Below are positions 25,501 to 34,191 of a stretch of 64,000 bases of DNA, in pieces. The stretch is from NCBI RefSeq assembly GCF_010183535.1, contig NC_071332.1, positions 15,624,001-15,688,000 of the forward strand, written 5' to 3'. The notes beneath the pieces were generated by a model, which made no database searches, was not told where the DNA came from, and was given only the letters and a program-made list of their open reading frames with translations. The number at the start of each line of letters is the position of its first letter. Within the stretch, counting starts at the first letter, position 1. A program made the position numbers and the translations under genes. The DNA is from Caenorhabditis remanei. Taxonomy: Eukaryota > Nematoda > Chromadorea > Rhabditida > Rhabditidae.

Positions 25501-27785
25501 AAAGTCTCGGCAACAGTAATCTGCCATTGATTTTGAAATATGCGAAATGGGTTCTCGCGAAGGATTTGGACGCGGGAGTTCAGATATTCACTAGTGATGA
25601 GACGGAGATGGCGAGGAATCTGAATAGAAAGACCGTCGTTGAATTCATGAAGACAGAGTGTCCAGAAGCAATGATACCGTATCTGGAGCACGTCATCTTT
25701 AAGTGGGAGGAGCCTTCTTCGTTCTTTCATGAGACACTTTTAGAGTATTATGTGGCTAGAGTCAATTCGTTGTTCAAGGACTATGTTCACGCATTTCCAG
25801 ACGGTAAGTACCTATTTGTTGAAAATGCAATCAATTTTTCGCGAAGCATATTCAGATGAGAACATCACTCGAGCTGGAGATGAGGACGGCGAACTCGGAA
25901 TCATTCGGAAGCGACTTCTTCGATTCCTCGAAATTTCTCACTCTTATAGTCCACAAACTGTGCTTCTTCAGTTGGCTCCACACGCGTTTTTCGAGGAGAG
26001 AGCACTGATTTTGGGACGGTTGAAGCAGCACGATCAGGCGTTGGCTCTTTATGTGAATACGTTGAAGAATATACCGGCGGCTGAGGATTACTGTAGACTA
26101 TACTATAATTCGAATGATGAGACGAACTCGCAGGTGAGGAGGTGCTTGGAGACTGGATGGATTTTTCCTGAAATGTTTTCTAATTTTGTACTTTGCCTCC
26201 GAAAAACGAATTTTCGGACAGTTTTTTTTTTTGAATTTTTATGTTTTTTTTCGGTCTAAAATTCCGATTTCTCATCTCCCATAAAAATGCTTCATTTCCA
26301 GGTGTATCTCCTCCTATTCCGAGCCCTCGTCCACCCGAATCAACACCATCATCCCAGACTCCAAGTGGACCCGGATTCCACTCCATTTGGATCATTCCGT
26401 GATGATGTTTCAGAAACTTCAACTCTCGCCAACTCAACGTCTTCATATCAACCAGATGTCAACACGGCAATAAAGATTCTGGCAAAGTATGCGGATAAGA
26501 TTGATACAGTCGCAGCGTTGAACATGCTTCCCGCAAAAACTCCGTTGAGAGTCGTCTTTTCGGCTATAAATGCGGTCATTCAGACGACTGGACGACAAGC
26601 GAGTACGGTGAGTAAGGATGGGTCTGGGTGAGTGTTTAGCTATGCAGCATACTGATGCTGGCTAGAAAAAAATTGTATCGAGCTTTTTTCATCTAGTTTT
26701 CTGATAATTTTCAGAATTTCGAGTATTTTTCCGATTGAATATGACGGAAACTTTAATCAGAATGTTGAATTTCATTGAAAATTTCAGAAAATTACTAGAT
26801 TTTCGCTCAGAAAACTTTGGCTCTGCTAACGAGCGCTAAAGTTATATTGTGCTTTTGCTTCTGGTTTTCCGGTAATTTTCAGAATTTCAAGCATTTTCCG
26901 ATTGAAATGTGATAAACTTTATAAGGAATCTTGAGTTTCTCTGAAAATTCCAGAAAATTACAAGATTTTGGCTAAGAGTCCAGTGCTAAAATTTTAGGAC
27001 CGCAAAATTTTCTCGTAAATCAGTACCATTTTTTAGCGCTGCTAACCAGCGTTAAAGTTGGGCGCTACCTTTTTGATACAATTTTGCAGCTGCTTAGCAC
27101 ATCTATGATGTCACAGGTCAGACTCCCTAAACATCAATAAATAGTGAAATTCACCATTGAAAATCTTTTGAAACCCTTCACTTCTATTTTCAACTTTTAG
27201 TCCAAAACCACTCCGCAATCCCCATTTTCCTGAAAATAGCCCTTTTCTGTCATCTTTTTTGACGTAAATTCTCTATTTTCCATAACGGTAAACACTTCCT
27301 GTCATCACTAGGAGGATGATCACCACATACACAACAATTCAGACCAGCTGATTTCCGATACAAATTATAGGATTAGTTTCAGATTTCAGACATCATCGAC
27401 TCGTTTTCTTTTCTATTCGGAAAGCAAATTATTTTCTAGTTTTCGAGATTTCGAGCGAAACTTTCCCATGATGCACTTTCGTTCAATCTTCGATCTTTTA
27501 AACTATGAAATTGAAAGGTTTCACGAAACCGGAAACGAGAGAAACGATAACCAGAAAATCATTGTTTTTCAGAGAAAAATGGAGAAATCCGTGTCACAAT
27601 GTGCCATGTCGAAGAAATTGGAGAGAAAGAATCGAGCGCAAGCGACGAAAATCATTGTGAACTTCTCGAGTGAATGCGTCGTTTGTGAGAAGAAAATCGC
27701 TGTGAGCGCCTTCGTTCGATATCCGGATGGTCGATTGGCACATCTTTATTGTCATAATGATAGCCAGACAGGAATTAGAACTTGA
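22575..27785 (+). CDS. vps-39: VPS39/VAM6 homologue, HOPS tethering complex subunit
   Basis: Ten exons join in phase to 926 aa: 22575-22647, 22692-22757, 22807-23015, 23057-23199, 23256-23566, 23839-24488, 25272-25803, 25856-26133, 26302-26607 and 27573-27785. VPS39 is the Rab7-side subunit of HOPS, which tethers late endosomes and lysosomes before fusion. The N-terminal part (about 1-280) is a CNH/beta-propeller-like region. A long helical clathrin-repeat-like region follows, with LIQEREFELAIQLADNSN typical of the Vps39/TRAP1 family. The last exon encodes the C-terminal zinc-binding motif CVVC...HLYCH. Intron 6 carries a 535-bp foldback transposon; introns 5 and 9 carry TTTAGCGCTG repeats. 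The gene is single-copy here and appears intact. Confidence 0.92.
24600..25134. mobile_element. Foldback MITE in vps-39 intron 6, 535 bp, 5-bp duplication
   Basis: The arms start CACGGTCTCCCACA, continue through GACTGCAAGAAACGTGAAGC and are inverted at the right end (GTGTGGGAGACCGTG). CTATA flanks both sides (24595-24599 and 25135-25139). A second, more decayed member sits in an intron of the citron-like gene (about 40345-41065), with the same internal motifs TTTTCAGTGCAAAA and CTCATTCGAT. Confidence 0.8.
26610..27120. repeat. TTTAGCGCTGCTAACCAGCGCTAAA repeat family in vps-39 intron 9
   Basis: Short near-palindromes built on TTTAGCGCTGCT and CCAGCGCTAAA occur with the linked motif CTGAAAATTCCAGAAAATTAC. 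Other members are at 23620-23760, 28365-28450, 33290-33570, 35270-35480 and 46415-46450. The units look like fragments of an old interspersed repeat. Confidence 0.6.
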
Positions 27786-28455
27786 TTTTCAGATTATTTA
27801 CAGATATTTTTCTGCTGAAAACCCTTTCCACACTGAAAATTTAGCATCGTCTAGCATCACTACTGTACTTATGTCTTGTATCTTAAAAATGTTGTATTAT
27901 TACTGTAGAATTTAGATTTCCCCCCTTCCCTCACTGTATTTTTTCCCATATGTGCCTTGTTTCCACTTGTCAGAATTCGAAATTTTACATGTTCCCCTTC
28001 ACATTCTCATCCCCACTAGTCAGCTCACATTCACTTGATATTTTTCAATTTACGTGTAACATTCACCTTGTATAAACATAAATTCTGCTTTCTGATTGAT
28101 TCAAATTGAAATGAAAGCACCGAGAGTGGTGATGCACATCAATCGGAATTTCTTGATTGAATGTGTCTTTTTTTATAAAAAAATAAGAAAGTTGTGGGCG
28201 TATTTGTGACCAGATGGTGGATGAAATCACTTTTTTTAAGCCAAAAGTATACTTTGAATTGATATTTTATTGGATAGCTCACAGATGTGCGAAATATTTT
28301 TTAGAGAATTCTTTGAAATAAATAAGTGGGAAATGCTCAATATCTTGTTAACCTCAACCTGAATTTTAGCGCTGCTACCCAGCGCTAAACTTGTATCGAG
28401 CTTTTTATTCAAGTATTCTGACAAATTTCAGAATTTCGATTTTCTGATTGAATAT
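27786..28455. other. 3' flank of vps-39
   Basis: I see no gene. It contains the vps-39 3' UTR and, from about 28365, a TTTAGCGCTG-family fragment that continues on the far side of the PAT element at 33262. That continuity shows where the insertions landed. Confidence 0.5.
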
Positions 28456-28682
28456 GATATAACCAGCCTGTCTCCCCCGCCTTCGGCGGTTGAGCCGGCT
28501 GGTATCTCCTCATTCACGTGGGCACCTCTTTTCAAATGTGCCCGCATGGGCGAGTGGTCTAAAGCGGCGGTCGTTGTCCAAAGCACGCCAGTTCGGTTTT
28601 GCCCACTGGCTCAGTTTCTCTTCTCTTTCCAAAACCGCTGCGGACAGTGCCTCAGACAACGCCCAATTGTATTTTATATATA
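28456..28682. repeat. tRNA-like (SINE-like) segment next to the PAT element
   Basis: A GC-richer block holds A-box-like GGGCGAGTGGTCTAAAGCGG and, 34 bases on, a B-box-like CAGTTCGGTTTTG. The spacing fits a Leu/Ser-type tRNA promoter, but the acceptor stem does not pair cleanly, so this is not a functional tRNA. ATATAA-like sequence borders both sides. It is probably a tRNA-derived SINE or a decayed tRNA copy. Confidence 0.4.
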
Positions 28683-28849
28683 AGAATTATTTGTTTTCTT
28701 GGGAAGGGTAGTCTAGTACTATAGTACAAGTAGACGGTGAACGGTTTAAAGGCGCATAGACTTTTACGCGAAAAAGGTCCCGTCGCGACAGCCGCCCACG
28801 CTATGCGCGAGCAGGTCATCTTTTCCTCATTCTACGTGTTCGTTAACGT
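28683..28849 (+). repeat. PAT split direct repeat A1
   Basis: The 167-bp unit begins AGAATTATTTG and ends GTTCGTTAACGT, identical to A2. It contains the perfect palindrome GTACTATAGTAC and the motif TTTAAAGGCGCAT. It probably carries the element's promoter, since it precedes the first ORF. Confidence 0.92.
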
Positions 28850-28944
28850 TGGTAGCGATTTCTACGTATTTTTTGCGTAAAGTTCCGTATTCAATTGTTA
28901 TATCGGAATCTATTCGTACCATTTATCGTCGGCAAGAAAATAAG

Positions 28945-29607
28945 ATGACCGACGAAGGACAAGTACCCGCCACTGGGTCATTTTCAATGGAGCTAATGAG
29001 ACAGTTCAAGGACGAATTTCTGGAGATGATCGCTCCGGAGCTGCTCGCAATGAGAAAAGGAGAGGAGAAGGTTCCGGAATTGTCGCAAAAAGGCCTTCAG
29101 AAACAAGCGGAAATAAACGTACAAGTCATCAATATGCTGAATAACGGTGCGGCGGATCTGGGGAAAGCTGTGGAGGAGGTCGTCGATCTGCTGAAAAGAA
29201 GAAACCAAGAGCTGCTGCTGTTGGACAAGGACCCTTCGGCTCTGAAGAATGTGGAAAAGTTGAGGGCAATCGCGGCGGTCACGAGTTCGGAAGGAAGCAA
29301 TGCAGGCGATGCGAAATTGATGGCGTTAGCCCAGATAATGTCTCAAGGAGGAGATAATCGGAACCAAAGAAGTGGGGCAAGAAGACAGTGGTTTCCAGCA
29401 GCGGGCTTCGGAGGAAGGCAATCCGGAGTCCGCAATTTCTCAGCCTATTCGCAGAGAGGAGGCCATGGAGGTGAAAGGGCATTTGGGACAAAAAGACAGT
29501 TCAATGGAAGCTCGACTTCTGGAGACTTTCCGAAACGTTCTCAAATCCAATGCTTCAGTTGCGGCGAAATTGGACACTATAGTACCCAGTGCGGTCGAAC
29601 CAGGTAA
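28945..29607 (+). CDS. PAT retrotransposon ORF1, Gag-like protein with zinc knuckle
   Basis: From the first ATG (28945) the ORF encodes 220 aa; the frame is open to the end of A1 but with no earlier ATG. The middle is helical and charged; the C-terminal part is rich in Gly, Arg and Ser. It ends with a CCHC knuckle, CFSCGEIGHYSTQC, about ten residues before the stop. Gag proteins of this type package the element RNA. ORF2 overlaps the last part in the +1 frame. Confidence 0.85.
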   Translation: MTDEGQVPATGSFSMELMRQFKDEFLEMIAPELLAMRKGEEKVPELSQKGLQKQAEINVQVINMLNNGAADLGKAVEEVVDLLKRRNQELLLLDKDPSALKNVEKLRAIAAVTSSEGSNAGDAKLMALAQIMSQGGDNRNQRSGARRQWFPAAGFGGRQSGVRNFSAYSQRGGHGGERAFGTKRQFNGSSTSGDFPKRSQIQCFSCGEIGHYSTQCGRTR

Positions 29608-31540
29608 GGTATACCCCAACAGGCTTTCGGAGCATATACAGTTTTGGTGTGAGTTAACAGGAGAACGTTGGATTTTAGAGGTAATAAAGAACGGTTACGA
29701 AATTCCCTTAGATAAACATTTTCCTCTTCCCGCACCCGAGGGAATGAGGAAGATGGCCAAGAATAATATGAATTTTGTAATTACAGAAATCAATAAACTA
29801 CGAGAGACGGGTGTCGTGTCGGTGGCGGAGAGCCCGATGGTCGTTAGCCCGCTTCAGGTGGCTAGAAATGGTGAGAAATTGAGACTAATCTTGGATCTTT
29901 CCAAACTTAATAAAGGGTTATCGCCTGCCAGGTTCAGGCAAGAGGACTGGAAAACGGTCTGGCCGTTTTTGAGTGAAGCATGTTATGCAGCTACTTTTGA
30001 TTTTCGTAGTGGGTATCACCATGTTAAGATTTCCGAAGCGTCTTCAGATTTGCTCGCTTTTTCGCTTTCGGATCCCCCATCCTCTCCGTTTCTGAAGTTC
30101 AACGCGCTCCCATTTGGTCTCTCTACAGCTCCCTGGTTATTCACAAAAATTTTTAGACCCTTAGTCGGAAGGTGGAGAGCAGCGGGAATAAATATATTTC
30201 TTTATCTGGATGATGGCTTGATTTTAGCCAAAACCAGAGAGGAAGCGGAGCGGGCGGTGATAATGGTGAGAGAGGATTTGAAGGCGGCGGGAGTGTGTGT
30301 AGCAGAGGATAAGTCAAACTGGGAACCAAGCGCACAGTTTACTTGGCTGGGCATAAGAGGAGATTTGACGGAAAGAACGGTCAGATTGACTGAGAAAAGA
30401 GAGAATTCTCTCCGAGATCAGATCTCGTTGTTAAAAAGGAGCCGGGCTCCGTCGGTTCTGGACCGACAGAAAATGTGTGGTTATTTGTCATCATTGACGA
30501 TCGTTGCAGGGCACGAAGCGATTGGTCGTCAGCGACAGATGGCTTCGGTGATAGCAGAGGAGACGGTTGGGCTCGAAAGAGCTGGATCGATAAGACGACA
30601 ACTTAGTGAAGGTGAGATATCTGAATTGGATTTCTGGGAAGAAAAGCTGGAGAGCGGCGGCATGATAAGAGACATGGAAGAAGAGTTTGAGCCACAGTGG
30701 TTTTTATTCACCGACGCATCTGCAGAGGGACTCGGCGCAGTGTTGAAGAACGGGAGTGGACAAACAGTGATGAAAATGTCCGAACTAGGAGGAACAGGTT
30801 TCCAGAATGAGTCGAGCGCATTGAGAGAGTTGAGAGCAGTGCAAATGGCAGTAGAGAGAATGGCGTCGTGGAAAAGAGGAGCAGTTTTGATCCATACAGA
30901 CAGCCAGGCAGCAGTCATCATTTTGAGAAAAGGCTCAATGAGAAGGACGCTACAGATCGTAGCTGAGAGAGTATGGGAGAGTTTGCGCAGTATCGGCCAG
31001 GCGAAATTTATCTGGATTCCCAGAGAACAGAATAAGGAAGCGGATGAGGCTAGTAGAGACTTCGATTATGACGACTGGGCAGTGCAAAATTGGGCGTTTG
31101 AGTGGGCGCAAAAAAGATGGGGTGAAGTCAAATGTGACTGGTTCGCAGACGAACAGAACACGAAAACAGAACTCTTCTTTTCCAGGCTGCCAGAACCGGG
31201 AACTCTTGGCGCAGACGTCTTCGAGCATGTTGACAAAGCTGGAGCTATCGGATTGGCTTGGTGGGTACCTCCTCCTGCTCTTATTCCACGCCTAATGCGG
31301 GTGGCACGGCAGAAGAAATTGAGAGGAATTTTAGCAACGCCCTTGTGGAAAGCACATCCCTCATATCAAGCGTTAGTAAATGAGCGGGGAGAGTTCATCC
31401 CGGAGATTAGAGATAGTAGAATATTCAAGGTTAATACTAAAATTATTTCGCCAGGTAGAGGCTCCCAGAGAGGAGAAAGAATGGCTTCAGAGTTTTGCAG
31501 ATCCCCATTCATGCTCGCAATTATCGATTTTTCTTTTTAG
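29465..31540 (+). CDS. PAT retrotransposon ORF2, reverse transcriptase and RNase H
   Basis: The frame is open from 29372 (722 codons), but its first ATG is at 29465, so I place the start there. RT motifs appear in order: RLILDLSKLN, ATFDFRSGYHHVKI, LPFGLSTAPWLF and the catalytic FLYLDDGL. RNase H follows with FTDASAEGLGAVL, ELRAVQ, HTDSQAAV and a later EADEASR. The C-terminal WFADEQNTKTELFFSR to LAWWVPP stretch is typical of the region after RNase H in DIRS-order elements. No stop interrupts the domains. ORF2 overlaps ORF1 and is in the +1 frame relative to it, so it needs internal initiation, frameshifting or splicing. Confidence 0.92.
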   Translation: MEVKGHLGQKDSSMEARLLETFRNVLKSNASVAAKLDTIVPSAVEPGKVYPNRLSEHIQFWCELTGERWILEVIKNGYEIPLDKHFPLPAPEGMRKMAKNNMNFVITEINKLRETGVVSVAESPMVVSPLQVARNGEKLRLILDLSKLNKGLSPARFRQEDWKTVWPFLSEACYAATFDFRSGYHHVKISEASSDLLAFSLSDPPSSPFLKFNALPFGLSTAPWLFTKIFRPLVGRWRAAGINIFLYLDDGLILAKTREEAERAVIMVREDLKAAGVCVAEDKSNWEPSAQFTWLGIRGDLTERTVRLTEKRENSLRDQISLLKRSRAPSVLDRQKMCGYLSSLTIVAGHEAIGRQRQMASVIAEETVGLERAGSIRRQLSEGEISELDFWEEKLESGGMIRDMEEEFEPQWFLFTDASAEGLGAVLKNGSGQTVMKMSELGGTGFQNESSALRELRAVQMAVERMASWKRGAVLIHTDSQAAVIILRKGSMRRTLQIVAERVWESLRSIGQAKFIWIPREQNKEADEASRDFDYDDWAVQNWAFEWAQKRWGEVKCDWFADEQNTKTELFFSRLPEPGTLGADVFEHVDKAGAIGLAWWVPPPALIPRLMRVARQKKLRGILATPLWKAHPSYQALVNERGEFIPEIRDSRIFKVNTKIISPGRGSQRGERMASEFCRSPFMLAIIDFSF

Positions 31541-31561
31541 CCCAATGGCTTTGCGTGTTCT

Positions 31562-31691
31562 ACCAATTTCCGAAACACAAAACCAATAAAGTCTGTAATA
31601 TCGAATATATTGTTAATAATCAATTTTCCTATTTTTAGCCTAGGACCAAAGAAAACTAATTCTCTCGACCCGAATGGGGAGAGAGAATTAT
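31562..31691 (+). repeat. PAT split direct repeat B1
   Basis: The 130-bp unit begins ACCAATTTCC and ends GAGAGAATTAT. It is identical to B2 and overlaps A2 by the 8 bases AGAATTAT (31684-31691). It contains AATAAA (CCAATAAAGTC). Confidence 0.92.
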
Positions 31692-31850
31692 TTGTTTTCT
31701 TGGGAAGGGTAGTCTAGTACTATAGTACAAGTAGACGGTGAACGGTTTAAAGGCGCATAGACTTTTACGCGAAAAAGGTCCCGTCGCGACAGCCGCCCAC
31801 GCTATGCGCGAGCAGGTCATCTTTTCCTCATTCTACGTGTTCGTTAACGT
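31684..31850 (+). repeat. PAT split direct repeat A2
   Basis: It is identical over 167 bp to A1 at 28683-28849. Together with B1 it forms the internal B1-A2 junction that mimics the closed joint of a circular intermediate. Confidence 0.92.
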
Positions 31851-31980
31851 CCCTCCCACCCGGACCCAACGAACACGAACAAGAGAGAGAGAGAGAGAAA
31901 AAAGGGGCAGGACAGCTCAAGAAGGCTAAAAGGAATAATAAGTTTTTGCAGAGGGAGAGAAGTTGGCGTTCGTCAAAAAC

Positions 31981-32931
31981 ATGATCAACTCGCTCGGACC
32001 GGGAAATCTTGTGAAAGCAATCGAATTTCTGGCCAGGGCGGCTCTAGAAGGAAAAGCACCGTCGACAGCTCGGGACTACTTGAAAGAAAATGCCGCTAGA
32101 AGGAAGTGGATACAAAATAACGGTCTTCCACTCAACGAGACATCCACTCTGATATACTTGGCATCCAGGTCGGAGTTGGTGGGCGGTGGTTCGTTGGCGA
32201 AAATCGTGGCAGCATTCAAGATGTCTAACACAGAAATGTCAAAAGTTGGAAGTCAGTTGGCAGCGGATGTGATTCGAGCCACACGGAGGAAAGAAGTGCA
32301 GAAGAGGCAACAACCGAAAGCAGTGTCGTGGAGTGAGCTGCAAGTTGTCGCTGGAACGAAGAGCAACGATGAGAAAGGTGAAAGAGATACACTGATTCTG
32401 TTGCTATCTCACCAAGCGTTACTGAGAGCTGAGGAAGCAGCGAATCTGAAATGGTCGGACTTAACTCAAACTAATGGAATCTTGGAAATCCGAGTGAGAA
32501 AAGCAAAGAACGACCAACAGGCACTCGGTCGAAGCACGTTCATTCCTTGTCCGGATGGTTCGGATTTGGACTGTCGCCTCAAGCGATGGAAAGTTTGCGA
32601 ATCTCTAAGATCGAGAAAGAGTGAGTATTTGTTTTCAAATTTGAATAACGGAGCTGGACTCTCGGCGAGCGCGATAAGCTCCATAGTTAAAAAGAAGCTG
32701 ATGGAGTTCGGGATAGATGGGACTCACCACTCATTGAGACGAGGAGCCGCCAACGACTTGCAAAGACAAGGACTTTCGAAGGAGGAGATCAAGGCGCGTG
32801 GGAGATGGCGATCTGATGCTGGTCTCGAAAGGTACTTGGTGGATACGCCGGAAGCGCAAGGAATATCAGGCGGAGCGGAGGAGGAGGCGGATGGACCACC
32901 GGTGCTAGTACGTCAGCCAGAAGAAGGATGA
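31981..32931 (+). CDS. PAT retrotransposon tyrosine recombinase
   Basis: From ATG 31981 the ORF encodes 316 aa. The catalytic set of the tyrosine-recombinase fold is visible: first Arg in LLRAEEAANLKW, then HHSLRRGAAND with His and second Arg, and the nucleophile Tyr in LERYLVD. The N-terminal part resembles the SAM-like DNA-binding half (STARDYLKENAARRKW). This enzyme replaces the DDE integrase of LTR elements and inserts a circular DNA by site-specific recombination. A TTTTTGCAG just upstream at 31944-31952 could be a splice acceptor. The ORF is intact. Confidence 0.92.
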   Translation: MINSLGPGNLVKAIEFLARAALEGKAPSTARDYLKENAARRKWIQNNGLPLNETSTLIYLASRSELVGGGSLAKIVAAFKMSNTEMSKVGSQLAADVIRATRRKEVQKRQQPKAVSWSELQVVAGTKSNDEKGERDTLILLLSHQALLRAEEAANLKWSDLTQTNGILEIRVRKAKNDQQALGRSTFIPCPDGSDLDCRLKRWKVCESLRSRKSEYLFSNLNNGAGLSASAISSIVKKKLMEFGIDGTHHSLRRGAANDLQRQGLSKEEIKARGRWRSDAGLERYLVDTPEAQGISGGAEEEADGPPVLVRQPEEG

Positions 32932-33131
32932 GAGCAGTCCATGTTGTCTAATTACCTAATTACCGTTCCTGTTACTCTAAGTTATTTGTTTTCTGTTTTA
33001 TTAATTACCGTTCCCGTTACTCTACTTTAACTGTTTCTGTTTTACTAACCCTGTTCACCATCATGTAAATTCATTATCGATTATCGACTATCGATTAATC
33101 ATAGATTATTCTGTATCATTTATAGCTACCA

Positions 33132-33261
33132 ACCAATTTCCGAAACACAAAACCAATAAAGTCTGTAATATCGAATATATTGTTAATAATCAATTTTCCT
33201 ATTTTTAGCCTAGGACCAAAGAAAACTAATTCTCTCGACCCGAATGGGGAGAGAGAATTAT
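33132..33261 (+). repeat. PAT split direct repeat B2 (right end of element)
   Basis: It is identical to B1, ending in AGAATTAT before host sequence CTTTATTG. The element thus begins and ends with the same 8 bases. Confidence 0.92.
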
Positions 33262-33888
33262 CTTTATTGAAAACGTTGATTTTCTCTGAAAATTCTAGGA
33301 AAATTACTGGGATTTTCGCTCAGAAAACTTTAGCGCTGCTATTTAACCAGCGCATTTTGAGTATTATTCCATCAGAAAACGAAAATAATTACATTTTCAA
33401 CGTTGAATTGCTCAGTTATTTTCAAAGCATCACTTAATTTCAAAACGAAGAACTTTAGCAATGTTTAGCAGCGCTGAAATTGTACAACACTCCAAAATTC
33501 CGGCTGCGCGTGTTGTTTACCGTAAATCGACACCACTTTTAGCACTGCTAAACAGCGCTAAACTTAAACAAAAGTTCATGAAATCAATTTTCTTTTTTCT
33601 TTCATGATTTTTCTTGTCTTTCGAATGCAATTTTCGGTGAAAAATGAGCTGATTAGCTGTCCGACATCACTAGACTCCATAAAACTACCAGATATTTTAA
33701 GATTTTCGCTGAAATTGAACAAAATCCGACATTTTTGTTGCTCAATCTTGATTTTTGTAGTTTGTTCTTGTAATTTGTAACACTGCCAAAGTATATACAT
33801 ACAATCTGCTTTTTTATTGTTTCAATCTTTCACATTTTCAAAAAATAATGGGAAGAGAGAAGAAGAAAAACGAAGAGAACGAATGGAA
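33262..33888. other. Flank between PAT and the insulin-like gene
   Basis: The first 300 bases are TTTAGCGCTG-family repeat, continuous in ancestry with 28365-28455. AATAAA for the minus-strand insulin gene is read at about 33812 (plus-strand TTTATT). I see no gene. Confidence 0.5.
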
Positions 33889-34191
33889 TTACAGAAGAGA
33901 GCAACAGGCGAGTTTGATCTCCTCGAATGAGCAAGTTCCGGTGCAGCAGTCGGCTAGAGCGCCTGGAAAAAATTAATCTTAGAAATTGAAAAACAATTTC
34001 AAAATATATAGAAACTCACTGAGCTCACTGATTTTGTTGGCATTTGCACATTGCTCGGCGCTCATAATTCTGCACATTCTCTCCAACTTTTTGATGCAAA
34101 TCTCTGCTGGAAATGCGGCTTCCGACACCATAAACATGCAGAGCAACAGTGAAATGAAGACGAAAGTCTTTTGGAGAGTAGAGAGCGACAT
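33889..34191 (-). CDS. Insulin-like peptide precursor
   Basis: Two exons (34020-34191, 33889-33962) give 81 aa. A signal peptide (TFVFISLLLCMFMVSEA) is followed by a B-chain-like segment, ICIKKLERMCRIMSAEQC, and an A-chain-like segment, DCCTGTCSFEEIKLACC. The A chain has the CC-x3-C-x8-CC spacing of worm insulins that carry an extra disulfide. No dibasic C-peptide is evident between them, so the chains are probably joined, as in many Caenorhabditis INS peptides. They act as secreted ligands of DAF-2. Two alternative donors 9 bases apart (ATCA/GTGAGC and CTCA/GTGAGT) would give products differing by three residues. I cannot assign a specific ins number. Confidence 0.85.

Larger units (their letters stand above)
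28683..33261 (+). mobile_element. PAT-type tyrosine-recombinase (YR) retrotransposon, structurally intact
   Basis: The element is about 4.58 kb. It has three ORFs: a CCHC-containing Gag-like protein, RT plus RNase H, and a tyrosine recombinase. It lacks LTRs, integrase and protease. Split direct repeats are in the order A1 (28683-28849), ORFs 1-2, B1 (31562-31691), A2 (31684-31850), recombinase ORF, B2 (33132-33261). A1 and A2 (167 bp) and B1 and B2 (130 bp) are identical as far as I can read, which points to a recent insertion. This A1-B1A2-B2 layout with an internal recombinase defines the PAT group of the DIRS order, known from nematodes. No target duplication is expected and none is seen. 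AATAAA lies in each B repeat. Confidence 0.93.

Noticed and set aside
28534..28620. Functional tRNA-Leu or tRNA-Ser gene
   Set aside because: A- and B-box-like sequences are present, but acceptor and anticodon stems do not pair and no clear anticodon loop is found.
29372..31540. PAT elements as a retrovirus-like provirus
   Set aside because: There are no LTRs, protease, DDE integrase or envelope-like ORF; the recombinase is of the tyrosine type and the repeats are split.
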